From the NCBI RefSeq assembly GCF_003116095.1, contig NZ_LGRA01000021.1, positions 2,966,361-3,030,360 on the forward strand: 64,000 bases of DNA, in the 5' to 3' direction. The DNA is from Azospirillum sp. TSO35-2. GTDB lineage: Bacteria; Pseudomonadota; Alphaproteobacteria; Azospirillales; Azospirillaceae. Below are positions 23,801 to 31,071 of the stretch, in pieces. Position numbers and translations under genes: made by a program. How positions within the stretch are numbered: the stretch's first letter is position 1; every line of letters starts with the position of its first letter. The notes beneath the pieces are model-generated. The model was not told the DNA's origin. It saw nothing but the letters and a program-made list of their open reading frames with translations, and searched no databases.

Positions 23801-24094
23801 CAGCTTGAAGGTGACGGTCAGCGCCACGTTGCCGTCGCTGTTGGCCTGCGACTGCATGTACAGCATGTTCTCGACGCCGTTGATCTGCTCTTCCAGCGGG
23901 GCGGCGACGGTCTCGGCGATGACCTTGGGGTTGGCGCCCGGATACTGCGCCCGGACGACGACGGAGGGCGGGACAACCTCCGGATATTCGGAAATCGGCA
24001 ACTGGAACAGCGAGATCACGCCCGCCAGGAACAGCGCCACGGACAGCACCCCCGCGAAGATCGGGCGGTCGATGAAGAATTTCGAGATGTTCAT
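20897..24094 (-). CDS. RND multidrug efflux pump, HAE1 (AcrB/MexB) family
   Basis: A 1065-residue inner-membrane proton antiporter. It has the standard layout of 12 membrane helices with two large periplasmic loops. The proton-relay aspartates are in the TM4 motif GMVLAIGIVVDDAIVVVEN, and the N-terminus MNISKFFIDRPIFAGVLSVALFLAG is typical of the family. Drugs are captured from the periplasm and exported through a TolC-type channel, which is not encoded nearby. It follows the adaptor gene by 23 bases and is the last gene of the LysR/hydrolase/adaptor/pump set. Confidence 0.95.
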   Translation of the reverse strand: MNISKFFIDRPIFAGVLSVALFLAGVISLFQLPISEYPEVVPPSVVVRAQYPGANPKVIAETVAAPLEEQINGVENMLYMQSQANSDGNVALTVTFKLGTDPDKAQQLVQNRVSQALPRLPEDVQRLGVTTVKSSPTLTMVVHLLSPNDRYDMTYLRNYAILNVKDRLSRIQGVGEVQVWGAGDYSMRVWLDPNKVAERGLTAPDVVAAIREQNVQVAAGVIGASPSSPDTPLQLSINAKGRLKTVDEFADIILKVGKDGGVTHLRDVARVELAASQYGLRSLLDNRSAVAMAINQAPGANALAISDQVRATMAELKADMPEGVDFSIVYDPTQFVRSSIEAVIHTLLEAIALVVLVVIVFLQTWRASIIPLLAVPVSIVGTFSLMLLLGYSINALSLFGMVLAIGIVVDDAIVVVENVERNIESGLSAKEATYKAMREVSGPIIAIALTLVAVFVPLAAMTGLSGEFYKQFAMTIAISTVISAFNSLTLSPALSAVLLRGHDQPQDWLTRGMNRVFGGFFRLFNRVFNRASSGYGRGVGGVVRHKGLMMLVYVLLLAVTVLLGRAVPMGFVPAQDKEYLISFAQLPNGASLDRTEAVIREMTDIALKRPGVQSAVAFPGLSVNGFTNSSSAGIVFVTLKPFAERGDASLSAAAIAGDLQKRYAGLKEAFVAIFPPPPVMGLGTLGGFKMQVEDRGALGYEALNAAVGAFVKKAMQTPELGPTFSSYQINVPQLDVDLDRVKAKQQGVSVGDVFNTMQIYLGSLYVNDFNSFGRVYQVRVQADAPFRAESGDIGLLKTRNDRGDMVPLSSLVRVSPSYGPEMVVRYNGYTAADINGGPAPGFSSGQAQAAAERIAAETLPRGVRFEWTDLTYQQILAGNSALWVFPISILLVFLVLAAQYESLTLPLAILMIVPMSLMSALAGVWITGGDNNIFTQIGFMVLVGLSAKNAILIVEFARELEEEGRSTVQAAIEASRLRLRPILMTSIAFIMGVVPLVTSVGAGAEMRHAMGVAVFAGMIGVTLFGLILTPVFYVLLRRMAGAGRRTDRVGAGEGAGRTAGAVSHP

Positions 24095-24117
24095 GACGGC
24101 TCTCCCGGCGGTGTCCG

Positions 24118-25308
24118 TTACGGCGCGGTGGAGGCGGTGTGGATCGAGCTGGGTGTCCCGTCCATCGCGACGACGCGCGGGCTGACGCGGCTGCCCGGCC
24201 GGGCGTGCTGCAGGCCGTTGACGACGACGCGCTCGCCGGGCTCCAGCCCGCTGGTGACGACGCGCAGCCCGGCCTGGAAGGCGCCGGGGACGATCACCCG
24301 GTAGCCGACGGTGTCGTCCGGGCCGACGACCAGGACGAACTTCTTGTCCTGGTCGGTGCCGATGGCGCGGTCATCGACCATCAGGGCGTCGTGCGGCTGG
24401 CTGCCACCGACCTTGATGCGGGCGTAAAGGCCGGGAACCAGCAGCCCGTCGGCGTTGTCGAAGCGGGCGCGCACCCGGATGGTGCCCGACACGGCGTCCA
24501 TGCGGTTGTCGACATGCTCCACCGTGCCGTCGCGCGAATAGCCCGCCTCGTTGGCAAGGCCGAGCTGCACCGGCACGCCGGCCGCGTCCTTCACCCCGGC
24601 GATGTGGGTCAGGTAGGTCTGCTCGTCGACGTCGAACGAGGCGTAGATCGGCGAGACCGAGACCAGCGTGGTCAGCGGCGCCGCGGTGGCGCCCGCCGCC
24701 ACCACGTTGCCGACCGTCACCTCGGCGCGCGACACCCGGCCGGAAACCGGCGCGCGGACCTGGGTGTGCTCCAGGTCGATGCGGGCGATCTCCAGCGCCG
24801 CCTGGGCGGCCTTCAGGTTGGCGGCGGCGGCGCGGGCGTCGTTCTCCTTGCTCTCCAGCGACTGGCGGGAAATGGTGTCGTCGCGGACCAGCCGCTGGGC
24901 GCGCTCCAGATCCGACGCGGTGAAGCGGACGCGGGCCTGGGCGGCGGCGACCTGCGCCTCCTGCCGGGCGACCTCCGCCTCATAGGGACGCGGGTCGATG
25001 GTGAACAGGACGTCGCCCTGGCGCACCAGCGCGCCGTTGCGGAAATGCACGGCGGTGATGGCGCCGGCGACCTGCGGGCGCAGCTCCACCCGGTCCACCG
25101 CTTCCAGCCGGCCGGAATAGGACTGCCAGTCGGTGATCTTGCGGGCGACGACCGGAGCGACATCGACCTCGGGCGGCGGCGGGGCGGCGGCGGCCGTGGT
25201 CTGCGGCGCGTCGGCGTGGCCCTGGCTGACCACGACACCGGCGCCACCGGCGGCGGCGATGCCGGCGAGAAGGACAAGAGCGAGCTTCGAACGGGATGTG
25301 ATCGACAT
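24118..25308 (-). CDS. RND efflux periplasmic adaptor (AcrA/MexA family)
   Basis: A 396-residue membrane fusion protein. A hydrophobic N-terminus (LVLLAGIAAAGGAGVVVSQ) exports or anchors it in the inner membrane. Then come the beta-barrel/lipoyl segment YSGRLEAVDRVELRPQVAGAI, a coiled-coil hairpin (about 105-175) and a C-terminal barrel. It bridges the RND pump to an outer-membrane channel. It lies 32 bases after the hydrolase gene and 23 bases before the pump gene, all on one strand. Confidence 0.93.
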   Translation of the reverse strand: MSITSRSKLALVLLAGIAAAGGAGVVVSQGHADAPQTTAAAAPPPPEVDVAPVVARKITDWQSYSGRLEAVDRVELRPQVAGAITAVHFRNGALVRQGDVLFTIDPRPYEAEVARQEAQVAAAQARVRFTASDLERAQRLVRDDTISRQSLESKENDARAAAANLKAAQAALEIARIDLEHTQVRAPVSGRVSRAEVTVGNVVAAGATAAPLTTLVSVSPIYASFDVDEQTYLTHIAGVKDAAGVPVQLGLANEAGYSRDGTVEHVDNRMDAVSGTIRVRARFDNADGLLVPGLYARIKVGGSQPHDALMVDDRAIGTDQDKKFVLVVGPDDTVGYRVIVPGAFQAGLRVVTSGLEPGERVVVNGLQHARPGSRVSPRVVAMDGTPSSIHTASTAP

Positions 25309-25340
25309 GGTGCGTGTCTCCAGCGGGGCGGAGGAAAGGG

Positions 25341-26195
25341 TCAGGTGCGGACGCCGGGCAGCCGGCGTCGGAAGAAGTCGGCGACCGCCTGCCGCGCCGG
25401 CGGATGGCCGGGCAGGGCGTCGTGCGAGATGGCGGGGAAGCGTGTGACCTCGGTCGGCACGCCGGCGGCGATCAGGCCGGCGGCGTACTGCTCGGCCTCG
25501 GCGCGCAGCAGGTCGTTCTGGGCGGTGACGATCAGCGCCGGGGGCAGCCCGGCCAGCCGCCGCGATTCCAACGGCGCGGCGTAGGGGTGCAGGCGCTGCG
25601 CCGCGTCCGGCAGATAGGCGCGGTAGCAGCGGGCACAGCTCGCCATCGTCGGATCGAACGGCGCCACGCGCTCCTCACCGGCACCGGTGCGGCTGGCCCG
25701 TGTCAGGCTGGGGTCGAGCATCGGGCCGAGCAGCGCCTGGGCGGCGATGGCGACGCCCCCCAGGTCGCGGGCGAGGAAGGTCAGCGAGGTGGCGACATGG
25801 CCGCCGGCGTCGTAACCGGCAACCCCCAGCCCGCCGTCGGCCAGCCCCAGCTCGCGCGCCGTCCCGGCGGTCCACACCGCGGCGCGGTAGGCGTCCTGGG
25901 CAGCGGCCGGGAAGGGGTGGGCGGGGGCCAGCGAGTAGCCGACCGACACCACCAGCGCCGGCACCGCCGCCGCGATGGCCGCCGCGCTGTCCTCCGCCTC
26001 GTCCAGCGAGCCGGAGGTGAAGCCGCCGCCATGCAGGTAGAGCAGCGCCGGCACCGCCAACCCGATCAGCGGCCGGTACAGCCGCAGCCGGATGTCCTGG
26101 GCGTGGCCGGCGATGGTCCGCTCATCGACCTCGAACGGGCAGGGCGTGGCGGCCGGCTGCGACGCGCTGCTTTGTGGCCTTGATGACCGTCCCAT
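25341..26195 (-). CDS. Alpha/beta hydrolase of the hormone-sensitive lipase type with Asp at the nucleophile position
   Basis: A protein of about 284 residues resembling esterases of the hormone-sensitive lipase group: the oxyanion motif LHGGGF, the GYSLAPAHPFPAA segment, a late Asp in TAQNDLLRAEAEQYA and a late His in FPAISHDALPGH. The nucleophile elbow, however, reads GYDAGG instead of GDSAGG, so the catalytic Ser is an Asp (GAC codon, checked in the DNA). Classic esterase activity is therefore doubtful; a binding, dehalogenase-like or other role is possible. The ATG at 26195 is used, with a GTG at 26216 as alternative. It lies directly upstream of the RND adaptor gene. Confidence 0.8.
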   Translation of the reverse strand: MGRSSRPQSSASQPAATPCPFEVDERTIAGHAQDIRLRLYRPLIGLAVPALLYLHGGGFTSGSLDEAEDSAAAIAAAVPALVVSVGYSLAPAHPFPAAAQDAYRAAVWTAGTARELGLADGGLGVAGYDAGGHVATSLTFLARDLGGVAIAAQALLGPMLDPSLTRASRTGAGEERVAPFDPTMASCARCYRAYLPDAAQRLHPYAAPLESRRLAGLPPALIVTAQNDLLRAEAEQYAAGLIAAGVPTEVTRFPAISHDALPGHPPARQAVADFFRRRLPGVRT

Positions 26196-26251
26196 TCCGC
26201 TCCGGTGCCGCGGCACCCCTCCCGTATTGCAACAGGAGGGAGTGTGGCGTC

Positions 26252-26286
26252 TTGACGCAGCTGAATAAATACTGGGTCAGCGTCAA
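26252..26286. promoter_or_regulatory. Inverted repeat between the LysR and hydrolase/RND genes
   Basis: TTGACGC (26252-26258) pairs with GCGTCAA (26280-26286), with further partial symmetry inside (CTGA near 26261 and TCAG at 26277-26280). It lies in the 151-base gap upstream of the hydrolase gene, downstream of the LysR gene. No T-run follows, so an operator is more likely than a terminator. Confidence 0.45.
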
Positions 26287-26346
26287 CACAATTCGGATCG
26301 GATGAACAATCGCCGGGGCGCCTGCCCCGTCAACCGACGCACAGGG

Positions 26347-27390
26347 TCAAATCACGCACAGGCAGGCGCCGTCCGCCTCCATGGCGACGGAGTCGACGGC
26401 AACCGGCAACGCCTTCTCCGGCTTGACCTTTTCCGGCTTGCCCTTCTTGGGGGCCTCGCCGCCGCAGGCGTCGAGGGGCAGATCCTCGCCCTGCATCAGC
26501 GGACAGCGTTCGAACAGCTCGGCGAGCCAGTCGACGAAGACGCGCACCTTCGGCGACAGGTGGCGGTTTTGCGGGTAGAGGGCGGAGATCGGCATCAGGG
26601 CCGGGCGCCATTCCGTGAGGAATTCCACCAGGGCGCCGCTGCGCAGGTGGGGCAGGACCATGAAGCGGGCGGGCTGGATGATCCCCAGCCCCTCCAGCCC
26701 ACAGGTGACGTAGGCGTCGGCGTCGTTCACCGACACCGTGCCGGCCATCTTCACCTCGTGCTCCTCGCCGTCGCGCACGAAGCTCAGCTCGTGGACCTTG
26801 CCGGTGCGGCTGAAATAGTTGACGGCGACGTGGCGCTCCAGATCCTCCAGCGTCTCCGGCACGCCGTGGGCGGCGATGTAGGACGGGCTGGCGCAGGTCA
26901 CCGGGCGGAAGGCGCCGACCCGCCGGGCGATCAGGCTGGAATCCTGCAGGTCGCCGACGCGCAGGACGCAGTCCACCCCCTCCTGGATCAGGTCGATCGG
27001 CCGGTCGCTCATGCCGATCATGATCTCGATGTCGGGATAGGCGCGGTGGAACTCGTGGATCGCCGGGATGATCATCAGCCGGCCGATCGAACCGGGCATG
27101 TCGACGCGCAGCCGCCCGCGCGGCGTCTTGCGCGCGCTGGTGAAGGAGGCTTCGACCTCCTCCAGGTCCTGGAGGATGCGGGTGGCGCCCTCCAGATAGG
27201 CGGCGCCGTCGAGCGTCAGGCTCAGCTTGCGCGTCGTGCGCTGGAGCAGCCGGACGCCCAGCTGGGCTTCGAGATTCTGGATGGTGGTGGTGACCGACGC
27301 CCGCGGCAGGCCCAGCGTGTCGGCGGCTTTGGAAAAGCTGTTGACCTCCACCACCCGAACGAAGACGCGCATCGCGTGAAGCTTGTCCAT
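26347..27390 (-). CDS. LysR-family regulator with a lysine-rich C-terminal tail
   Basis: A 347-residue regulator. The HTH (residues 3-62) includes FSKAADTLGLPRASVTTTIQNLEAQLGVRLLQRTTRKLSLTLDG, and the effector-binding domain spans about 90-295. After LAELFERCPLM comes an unusual tail of about 45 residues with KKGKPEKVKPEK and two late cysteines; most relatives end near residue 300. It is upstream of, and on the same strand as, the hydrolase and RND genes, which it probably regulates. An inverted repeat lies just downstream of its stop. Confidence 0.87.
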   Translation of the reverse strand: MDKLHAMRVFVRVVEVNSFSKAADTLGLPRASVTTTIQNLEAQLGVRLLQRTTRKLSLTLDGAAYLEGATRILQDLEEVEASFTSARKTPRGRLRVDMPGSIGRLMIIPAIHEFHRAYPDIEIMIGMSDRPIDLIQEGVDCVLRVGDLQDSSLIARRVGAFRPVTCASPSYIAAHGVPETLEDLERHVAVNYFSRTGKVHELSFVRDGEEHEVKMAGTVSVNDADAYVTCGLEGLGIIQPARFMVLPHLRSGALVEFLTEWRPALMPISALYPQNRHLSPKVRVFVDWLAELFERCPLMQGEDLPLDACGGEAPKKGKPEKVKPEKALPVAVDSVAMEADGACLCVI

Positions 27391-27614
27391 GGTCGCCCCG
27401 TCCCGCCCGTGGTTCCACGCCGCCCGACAGGCGGCCCGGCTATTTAACCACGGCCTTCGGCGCTGTCGACTGTCCGGACGGTCATGGCTGGGGCGCGGGG
27501 CCGGATCCGGGTGGGGCCCGAGCGGCGCGGGGTCCGGTGGAGTGGCCGTTCGACACCGCGGCGGACGGATCGCCGCCGCGGTGCCTGCGGACCGTCACGT
27601 CCGCCGGTGGCGCA

Positions 27615-28301
27615 TCATTGCGCCTGCGTGCCCGGCTGCCCGGTGGTGGTGCCCTGCGTCCCCGTGCCGTCGTTCCGCATCGTGTCGTTCGGCATGGTGG
27701 TGTCGCGCGAGGTGCCGGACGACCGCCCGGTGGTGCTCCGGTCGCCCGCATTGCCGGTCGAACTGCCGGACGAGGTGCCGGTATGGTCGTTCAGGTTCAG
27801 CGCGGACAGCGTGCGGTCGTCGGCCCGGCCGGTGGCCTTCAGGCCATTGTCGCGCTGGAACTTGATCAGGGCGCGGCGGGTGCTGGCGCCCCAGATGCCG
27901 TCGACGGTGATGTCGCGGCCGTCGTTGTGGTCGTTCAGCGCCTGCTGCAGGTCGCGGACGCGCTCGTGGCTCATGCCGGCGGCGGTCATGCCGCCCGACG
28001 TCCGGTGGGACTTTCCGGTGTGGGTCGTGTTGTCGGAGCGGGCGTCGCTGACCTCCTTGCTCGCCTTGTCGGTCCAGCGGTCGGTCTTCTTGCCCAGCCC
28101 CTCGTCCATGCTGTTGCCGGCGACGGCGCCGCCGACACCGCCGACCACGGCACCGACCGGGCCGCCGACCACCGCGCCGGCCACCGCGCCGCTGCCGGCG
28201 CCGGTCGCCGTCCGCGAGGTTTCCGTGCTGCCGCAGGCGCTGAGCGCGAACAGGGCGCCGACCGCCGCCGCGGTCATCAAGCTCTTGGGAATCCCACGCA
28301 T
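27615..28301 (-). CDS. Lipoprotein with a peptidoglycan-binding (PG_binding_1-like) domain
   Basis: A 228-residue protein. A signal peptide with lipobox LSAC puts the lipid on Cys23. A glycine/valine-rich zipper-like stretch follows (about 33-65). A peptidoglycan-binding segment (about 112-160) contains VRDLQQALNDHNDGRDITVDGIWGASTRRALIKFQRDNGL. The Ser/Thr/Gly-rich tail looks disordered. AAGGA precedes the ATG at 28301. It probably sits in the outer membrane and touches the wall. It is divergent from the RpoH-type sigma gene, so a role in envelope stress is possible but unproven. Confidence 0.8.
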   Translation of the reverse strand: MRGIPKSLMTAAAVGALFALSACGSTETSRTATGAGSGAVAGAVVGGPVGAVVGGVGGAVAGNSMDEGLGKKTDRWTDKASKEVSDARSDNTTHTGKSHRTSGGMTAAGMSHERVRDLQQALNDHNDGRDITVDGIWGASTRRALIKFQRDNGLKATGRADDRTLSALNLNDHTGTSSGSSTGNAGDRSTTGRSSGTSRDTTMPNDTMRNDGTGTQGTTTGQPGTQAQ

Positions 28302-28850
28302 GGTTGCGATCCTTTTCTGTGTTGGCGACCCGCCGCCCCGTGCGGCAAGAACTGTCCTGCCGCCCGGCAAGCGACAGCTGGGTCATACCAACAACAATCA
28401 GCAGGACGCCGGCTTGTTCCCTGACCCCGTCCGGGGATTTTCGGCCGAACCTCTACACCATCCGGAAAAACGACGGCGTCCGGGCGTCGATTGCGGCGAA
28501 AGCGAGGGAGCGGAACACGCTCCGGAGCGTTGGATGCGGGCGATCGAGCGGCCGCGCCGCGGCCCGGATGAGGGTCGGGAACGCGGATCGCCACCGAAGC
28601 GGGCTATCCGTAAGGGCCTGCGGTCCGGTCACCGGGATCCCCCCTTGCGCGGCCCGGAACGCCTTGATCGACGACCGTTCGGGCCTACATGAGCATCATC
28701 CCCGATACCCTTGATTTCATGCGTTTCACGCGACGGCGGCTGGCTCTGGGCCCAGGCGCCGCCGACCGCCGTTTCCCGGTCTGCGGCTGGCCGGCACGGT
28801 CGGCCCGGCGGCTTTGCAGAGCGATGGGCGGTCGGGGAAGGGAGTTACGA
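28302..28850. other. 549-base divergent intergenic region upstream of the sigma factor
   Basis: No gene is supported here; short reading frames run through it in several directions without domain character. It holds the promoters of the lipoprotein (minus) and the sigma factor (plus), including the GGAAC-N16-GTT element at 28656-28679. Confidence 0.4.
28656..28679 (+). promoter_or_regulatory. Candidate EcfG (general stress response) promoter
   Basis: GGAAC (28656-28660), a 16-base spacer, then GTT (28677-28679) inside CGTT. This matches the alphaproteobacterial EcfG consensus. It lies about 170 bases upstream of the RpoH-type gene start and points toward it. Confidence 0.5.
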
Positions 28851-29786
28851 ATGCCGAGCCAACACCGTTCGACCGAACCGCTGTCCCTCTATCTGAGGGA
28901 CATGCGCAAATACGACCAACTCGCTCCGGAGGAGGAGCGCGACCTTGCCCGCCGCTGGCGCGGGCGGGACGACGCCGACGCGCTCGACCGGCTGGTCGGC
29001 AGCCATCTGCGGCTGGCGGTCGGTGTCGCCAAACGGTTCCAACGCTACGGCCTGCCGCTGGCCGATCTGGTGGCGGAGGGGAACATCGGGCTGATGCGCG
29101 CGGCGCGGAAGTTCGATCCGGAGAGGGGCTACCGCTTCTCCACCTACGCCCACTGGTGGATCCGCGCGGCCATCCAGGATTATGTCCTGCAGAACTGGTC
29201 GCTGGTGAAGATCGGCTCCAGCAGCGCCCACCGCACCCTGTTCTTCAGCCTGCGCCACCTGAAGGCCCGGCTGGCGGAGCTGGAGAGCGGCGACCTGTCA
29301 CCGGAGGCGACCGCCACCATCGCCGCCGAACTCGACCTGCCGGAGCGCGACGTGGTGGAGATGAACCGCCGCCTGTCGGCCGACCGTTCCTTGAACGCCA
29401 CGGTCGGGGAGGATGACGGCCTGGAATGGCAGGACCTGCTGGCCGACGACCAGGCCGACCAGGAAACCACGCTGGCCGAGGCGGAGGAGCACGTCCAGCG
29501 CCGGCGGCTGATCGCGCTGGGGCTCGACAAGCTGAACGCGCGGGACCGCCAGATCCTGATCGCCCGCCGCCTGCTGGACGAACCGGTGACCGCCGACGAG
29601 TTGAGCCGGCGCTTCAACCTGTCGCGCCAGCGCATCGGCCAGATCGAGGCGGCGGCGATGCAGACCGTTCGCAAGGCCGTTCTGGCCGGCCGGGCCGCCA
29701 CCACGCCGTCCGGACCGCGGCCGGGCGCGTCCACGGGGCGGAAGGGACGGGCGGGTGGCCGGATCAGCGGGCCGGCCCGGTCCTGA
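28851..29786 (+). CDS. rpoH: RpoH-type (sigma-32) alternative RNA polymerase sigma factor
   Basis: A 311-residue sigma-70 family factor. Region 1.2/2.1 starts at SLYLRDMRKYDQLAPEEE. Region 2 carries DLVAEGNIGLMRAARKFDPERGYRFSTYAHWWIRAAIQDYVL. The RpoH box is present as AHRTLFFSLRHLK. Region 4 ends with LSRRFNLSRQRIGQIEAAAM. It directs transcription of heat-shock or stress genes. The ATG at 28851 follows GGGAAGGGAG; the upstream open frame lacks sigma features. An EcfG-like promoter upstream suggests control by the general stress response. Its 3' end overlaps the convergent DUF2243 gene by 23 bases. Several RpoH paralogues are common in Azospirillum, so the number cannot be assigned. Confidence 0.9.
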   Translation: MPSQHRSTEPLSLYLRDMRKYDQLAPEEERDLARRWRGRDDADALDRLVGSHLRLAVGVAKRFQRYGLPLADLVAEGNIGLMRAARKFDPERGYRFSTYAHWWIRAAIQDYVLQNWSLVKIGSSSAHRTLFFSLRHLKARLAELESGDLSPEATATIAAELDLPERDVVEMNRRLSADRSLNATVGEDDGLEWQDLLADDQADQETTLAEAEEHVQRRRLIALGLDKLNARDRQILIARRLLDEPVTADELSRRFNLSRQRIGQIEAAAMQTVRKAVLAGRAATTPSGPRPGASTGRKGRAGGRISGPARS

Positions 29787-30612
29787 CCCCGTTGAGGCAG
29801 CCGGCGGGAAGCAGCGTGTTGCCGACCAGAAGGGCGCCGTGGCGGTACAGGCGCCAGCCGCTGCCCGGTTCCGGCAGGTCGAAGGCCCACAGCCGGCCCG
29901 ACGGGTCGCTCCACACCATCCGCCCGTTCACCGCCGCCAGGGCCGCGGCGACCTCGGCGGCGCCGGTGCCGGGGCGGAACACCACCATGGTGGCGGTGGC
30001 GCCCGGCGGCGGCAGGGCGGCGACCGGACCGGCGATGGTCACCAGCAGGGCCAGCAGCACCGGAACCACCCGCCGTCGCCCGCCGCCACCGGTCGGCGGA
30101 GCGGCGTTCCGGTCGGACCGCTGAAGCCACCAGCCGGCCACGGCGACGGCGACCCCGAAGATGACGAACCACAGCAGGTCCCAGAACAGCTTGTCCTCGA
30201 CGTCCATGCGGATGCGGTGGATGCCCAGCAGCCAGTGCGACAGCACGCCGTCCAGCATGTGCCACACCCCGAACCCGATCAGCGCCACCCCGGCCAACGC
30301 CCGCCCGGTGACGCGCCCGGCAGCCAGGGCATCGCGGCCGCGCCACAGCAGCCACAGCCCGGCCGCGGCGATGACGTACATCAGCGCGTGGAACAGCCCG
30401 TCCGCCAGGATCTGCACCCGGATGTCGCGGAAGGCCGGGGCGTCGATGGCCGAGAGCAGATGGTGCCATTGCAGGATCTGGTGCAGCAGGATCCCGTCGA
30501 AGAACCCGCCCAGCGCAAAGCCGAGGCTGCCGCCGGCCAGCAGAAGCCGGCGTTCCCGCCCGTTCGGGGCGGGCACCGGCGGCCGGCCGCTGTCGACGTC
30601 CATGGCGGACAT
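29764..30612 (-). CDS. DUF2243 membrane protein with an extra C-terminal domain
   Basis: A 282-residue inner-membrane protein. Residues about 18-165 match the DUF2243 pattern: GFFDGILLHQILQWHHLLSA, then GLFHALMYVIAAAGLWLLWR, GFGVWHMLDGVLSHWLLGIHRIR and a last helix, about four membrane spans with several buried His. After a GGGGRRR linker there is another hydrophobic helix and a domain of about 90 residues (MVVFRPGTGAAEVAAALAAVNGRMVWSD) that is not part of DUF2243. Function is unknown. GGAGGAAGGGG precedes the ATG at 30612. Its 3' end overlaps rpoH tail to tail. Confidence 0.8.
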   Translation of the reverse strand: MSAMDVDSGRPPVPAPNGRERRLLLAGGSLGFALGGFFDGILLHQILQWHHLLSAIDAPAFRDIRVQILADGLFHALMYVIAAAGLWLLWRGRDALAAGRVTGRALAGVALIGFGVWHMLDGVLSHWLLGIHRIRMDVEDKLFWDLLWFVIFGVAVAVAGWWLQRSDRNAAPPTGGGGRRRVVPVLLALLVTIAGPVAALPPPGATATMVVFRPGTGAAEVAAALAAVNGRMVWSDPSGRLWAFDLPEPGSGWRLYRHGALLVGNTLLPAGCLNGVRTGPAR

Positions 30613-31071
30613 GGCGCCCCTTCCTCCGCGTGGTCGGCATCCGCTTTCCAAACGGCGGCGCGGCGCGCTGGTTCCGGCCAACCACCGGCGGGCGTCCCCA
30701 CCGGCGGGCGTCCTCCACCGACATCCGTGCACCGACCGGCGCGACCCGGATCGCGCAGCCCTGGCGTGAAGGACGTAACCCCTTCTCCCCATGGCGCTGC
30801 GATGGAAGGAACTCCGATCGCGTCCGCCACCATGGCGGCGAAACTGGCCATGGTGGGTTACATCCCCGGTGGCGACATGAAACCTTCCGGGCTCCCTCGC
30901 CACGACTTTACGCCGGTCCTGGCCGGAGGTGGTGACCGTCACACCCCCGCCGGCCAATCGGGGACACCGCCGTGCCGGCAGCGGTGCCCCGGGCCGGCGA
31001 CGGCCATTCTGCGTTGTGGACATGTTGTGGACGGGGGCCGGGAACCGCGACGACAGGAGAGGCAGGGCCGC
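30613..31071. other. 459-base divergent intergenic region upstream of the OpgC-like gene
   Basis: No gene is supported. It holds a perfect 16-bp tandem repeat (CCACCGGCGGGCGTCC at 30682-30697 and 30698-30713). No promoter or riboswitch was recognised with confidence. Confidence 0.35.

Noticed and set aside
20903-24304. Open plus-strand frame of 1133 codons opposite the RND pump and adaptor
   Set aside because: It is antisense to two clear genes, rich in Arg/His/Gly as expected for a shadow frame in GC-rich DNA, and has no domain motifs.
28393-28420. Possible minus-strand EcfG promoter for the peptidoglycan-binding lipoprotein
   Set aside because: GGAAC is present, but the next GTT is 20 bases away instead of 16-17.
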